From: Metaphire vulgaris | Taxonomy: Eukaryota; Annelida; Clitellata; Crassiclitellata; Megascolecidae | DNA length: 64,000 nucleotides | NCBI GenBank assembly: GCA_018105865.1 | Contig: CM030833.1 | Location: 9,050,881 to 9,114,880 of the forward strand | Direction of reading: 5' to 3' | In this document: positions 62,963 through 64,000 of the stretch, one piece after another | Numbering within the stretch: the first letter of the stretch is position 1 | Layout of the letters: the number at the start of each line of letters is the position of its first letter | The notes under the pieces: model-generated | Seen by the model: the letters and a program-made list of their open reading frames with translations, nothing else | What the model was told of the DNA's origin: nothing | Database searches by the model: none | Program-made: the position numbers and the translations under genes

Positions 62963-63850
62963 GCCAGATAGATGTTGTGCGCTAGGTTGTCAAGGGAATT
63001 ATGAGAATTCGGGAGCCTATGTTTCTGTTTTACAATTTCTGACAGACCCTGAGCATCGGCAGTTGTGGATTAAAAAAATTCCAAGAGAGAATTTGACTGT
63101 GACAAAGCGTACAGTGATATGTGTCACTGTGTGAAACATTTCGAGAATAGATTTGTGGTCACTGAGGATGTTATTGGAAATTTTCCAATTAAGAGAGGGC
63201 ATCTAAACTAACTGATGATGCTTTCCTTCGATATTTCCAAATATTCCTTCTTACTTGTCTGGATCAGCTCCGCCACAAAGAACTGACCCAGCTGCTTGGT
63301 GCCATCGCCAGGAACTGCGAGCCGAACAGGCCTTTGCAGATGGGATGGCTGCTGATCGCATCGAGGAATTCTCTGCGATTGTTGAAAACTTTGAACAGCG
63401 GTTGTCAGATCAGTTAGTGATTGGCTGGCAGTGGAAAGTGTCATATAGTATTTGTGTTTATATGCAGTAGACTTTGAAGAAAAACCATAAATTGCTTCTT
63501 GTGTTAAGATTCATTCAAATTTGCAGGTTGTTGTGTATATTGATGGAGTCCGGGAACATGGCAGTAGATCGTTTTGGATTCTGGGTTCGGATTCCATTTT
63601 GAGTAAGTAACTCGGTTGGAAAACCTCCTGAGCCATTACAAAGTGCCTCGTAAGGCTGTTACAGAAGATCTCACTCTAGAGGAGATGATCAAGTTGGTGT
63701 GTAATATGCTGGATAATAAGCACAACAATGCTGATCATAATGTAGAAGAATGTGATGATGACAACAATGAAAATAGTATCAATATAATTAACAGATTAAT
63801 GTGCATCAATTGCGTTGCTATTAATTGCTGCAGCTGCAAATTAACATAGC
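62963..63850 (+). pseudogene. THAP-domain (P-element-like) gene, frameshifted
   Basis: ATG opens MPDRCCALGCQGNYENSGAY and continues VSVLQFLTDPEHRQLWIKKI, then after a small frameshift VKHFENRFVVTEDV. C2CH spacing with the W and HF positions is that of a THAP zinc-dependent DNA-binding domain, used by P-element transposases and host regulators. Further shifted frames read PSIFPNIPSYLSGSAPPQRT (the usual VPSIFP block after THAP) and AADRIEEFSAIVENFEQRL. After an apparent 3' splice site (AATTTGCAG, 63524) VVVYIDGVREHGSRSFWIL follows, then a donor-like GTAAGTAAC, then HYKVPRKAVTEDLTLEEMIK and a stop near 63847. Frameshifts within the THAP exon mean it is inactive. Confidence 0.65.
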
Positions 63851-63887
63851 TGTATCATCAAATGTGCTTGATGATACAGCTATGTTA
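63842..63887. repeat. 20-bp perfect hairpin
   Basis: TAACATAGCTGTATCATCAA is followed by a 6-base loop ATGTGC and its exact reverse complement. ATAGCTGTATCAT occurs a third time at 63978-63990. It lies right after the last stop codon of the THAP pseudogene. Confidence 0.9.
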
Positions 63888-64000
63888 TTTTGTTAATTAA
63901 ATAAGTAATGACGTCATCAACTTTCGGTTGCCTGGGATGAGTAGAGAGTTCATTTCTGAATGCAACTACCAAGTTTCATAGCTGTATCATTGTGCAAACT

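Overview
This is metazoan nuclear DNA, most likely from a marine invertebrate. It contains no bacterial-style operons and no rRNA, tRNA or CRISPR array that I can recognise. Almost all of it is transposable-element (TE) sequence. Lineages present: CR1/L2-type LINEs, APE-endonuclease LINEs, an RLE-type LINE tail, Ty3/Gypsy elements and LTRs, many hAT elements, a Mutator-like element, a piggyBac MITE and a P-element/THAP relative. TTAGGG-like repeats, TA, ATT and ATC microsatellites, and Polycomb-type and sperm-protein homologies support an animal. I cannot place the species more closely.

Layout. 1-4.1 kb: a LINE split by a 3.7 kb hAT, itself split by a second hAT that holds two copies of a GCGAGCGAAGC-bearing repeat. 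4.1-9.3 kb: decayed Gypsy pol, a TTAGGG foldback element and hAT and LINE remnants. 9.4-12.5 kb: a Mutator-like element with a 170-bp satellite and an inserted LINE. 13-20 kb: LTRs, hAT elements and LINE scraps. 20-23 kb: a repeat with TGTGGCGAC ends carrying a palindromic minisatellite element. 26-33.4 kb: a Gypsy element broken by a LINE. 34-41 kb: LINE pieces with MITEs. 37.6-38.8 and 42.4-43.8 kb: two decayed genes of one invertebrate family with a CYFC motif. 44-51 kb: a deep TE nest. 52-57.5 kb: minus-strand coding-like sequence. 57.5-62.2 kb: an APE LINE split by a 2.2 kb hAT. 62.2-64 kb: THAP/P-element remnants.

The standout is one uninterrupted 803-codon minus-strand reading frame at 55124-57535. 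It joins a LINE restriction-like-endonuclease tail to pieces that resemble NDUFV2, RPS19, SPA17 (RIIa and IQ-like) and a Polycomb-class chromodomain, all in one frame and without introns. It looks like a TE-linked mosaic of host cDNA or exon fragments.

Most element boundaries below rest on terminal inverted repeats plus target-site duplications (TSDs) read directly from the sequence. Apart from the mosaic frame, nearly every coding region is broken by frameshifts or stops. Family names come from remembered motifs, not from database searches.
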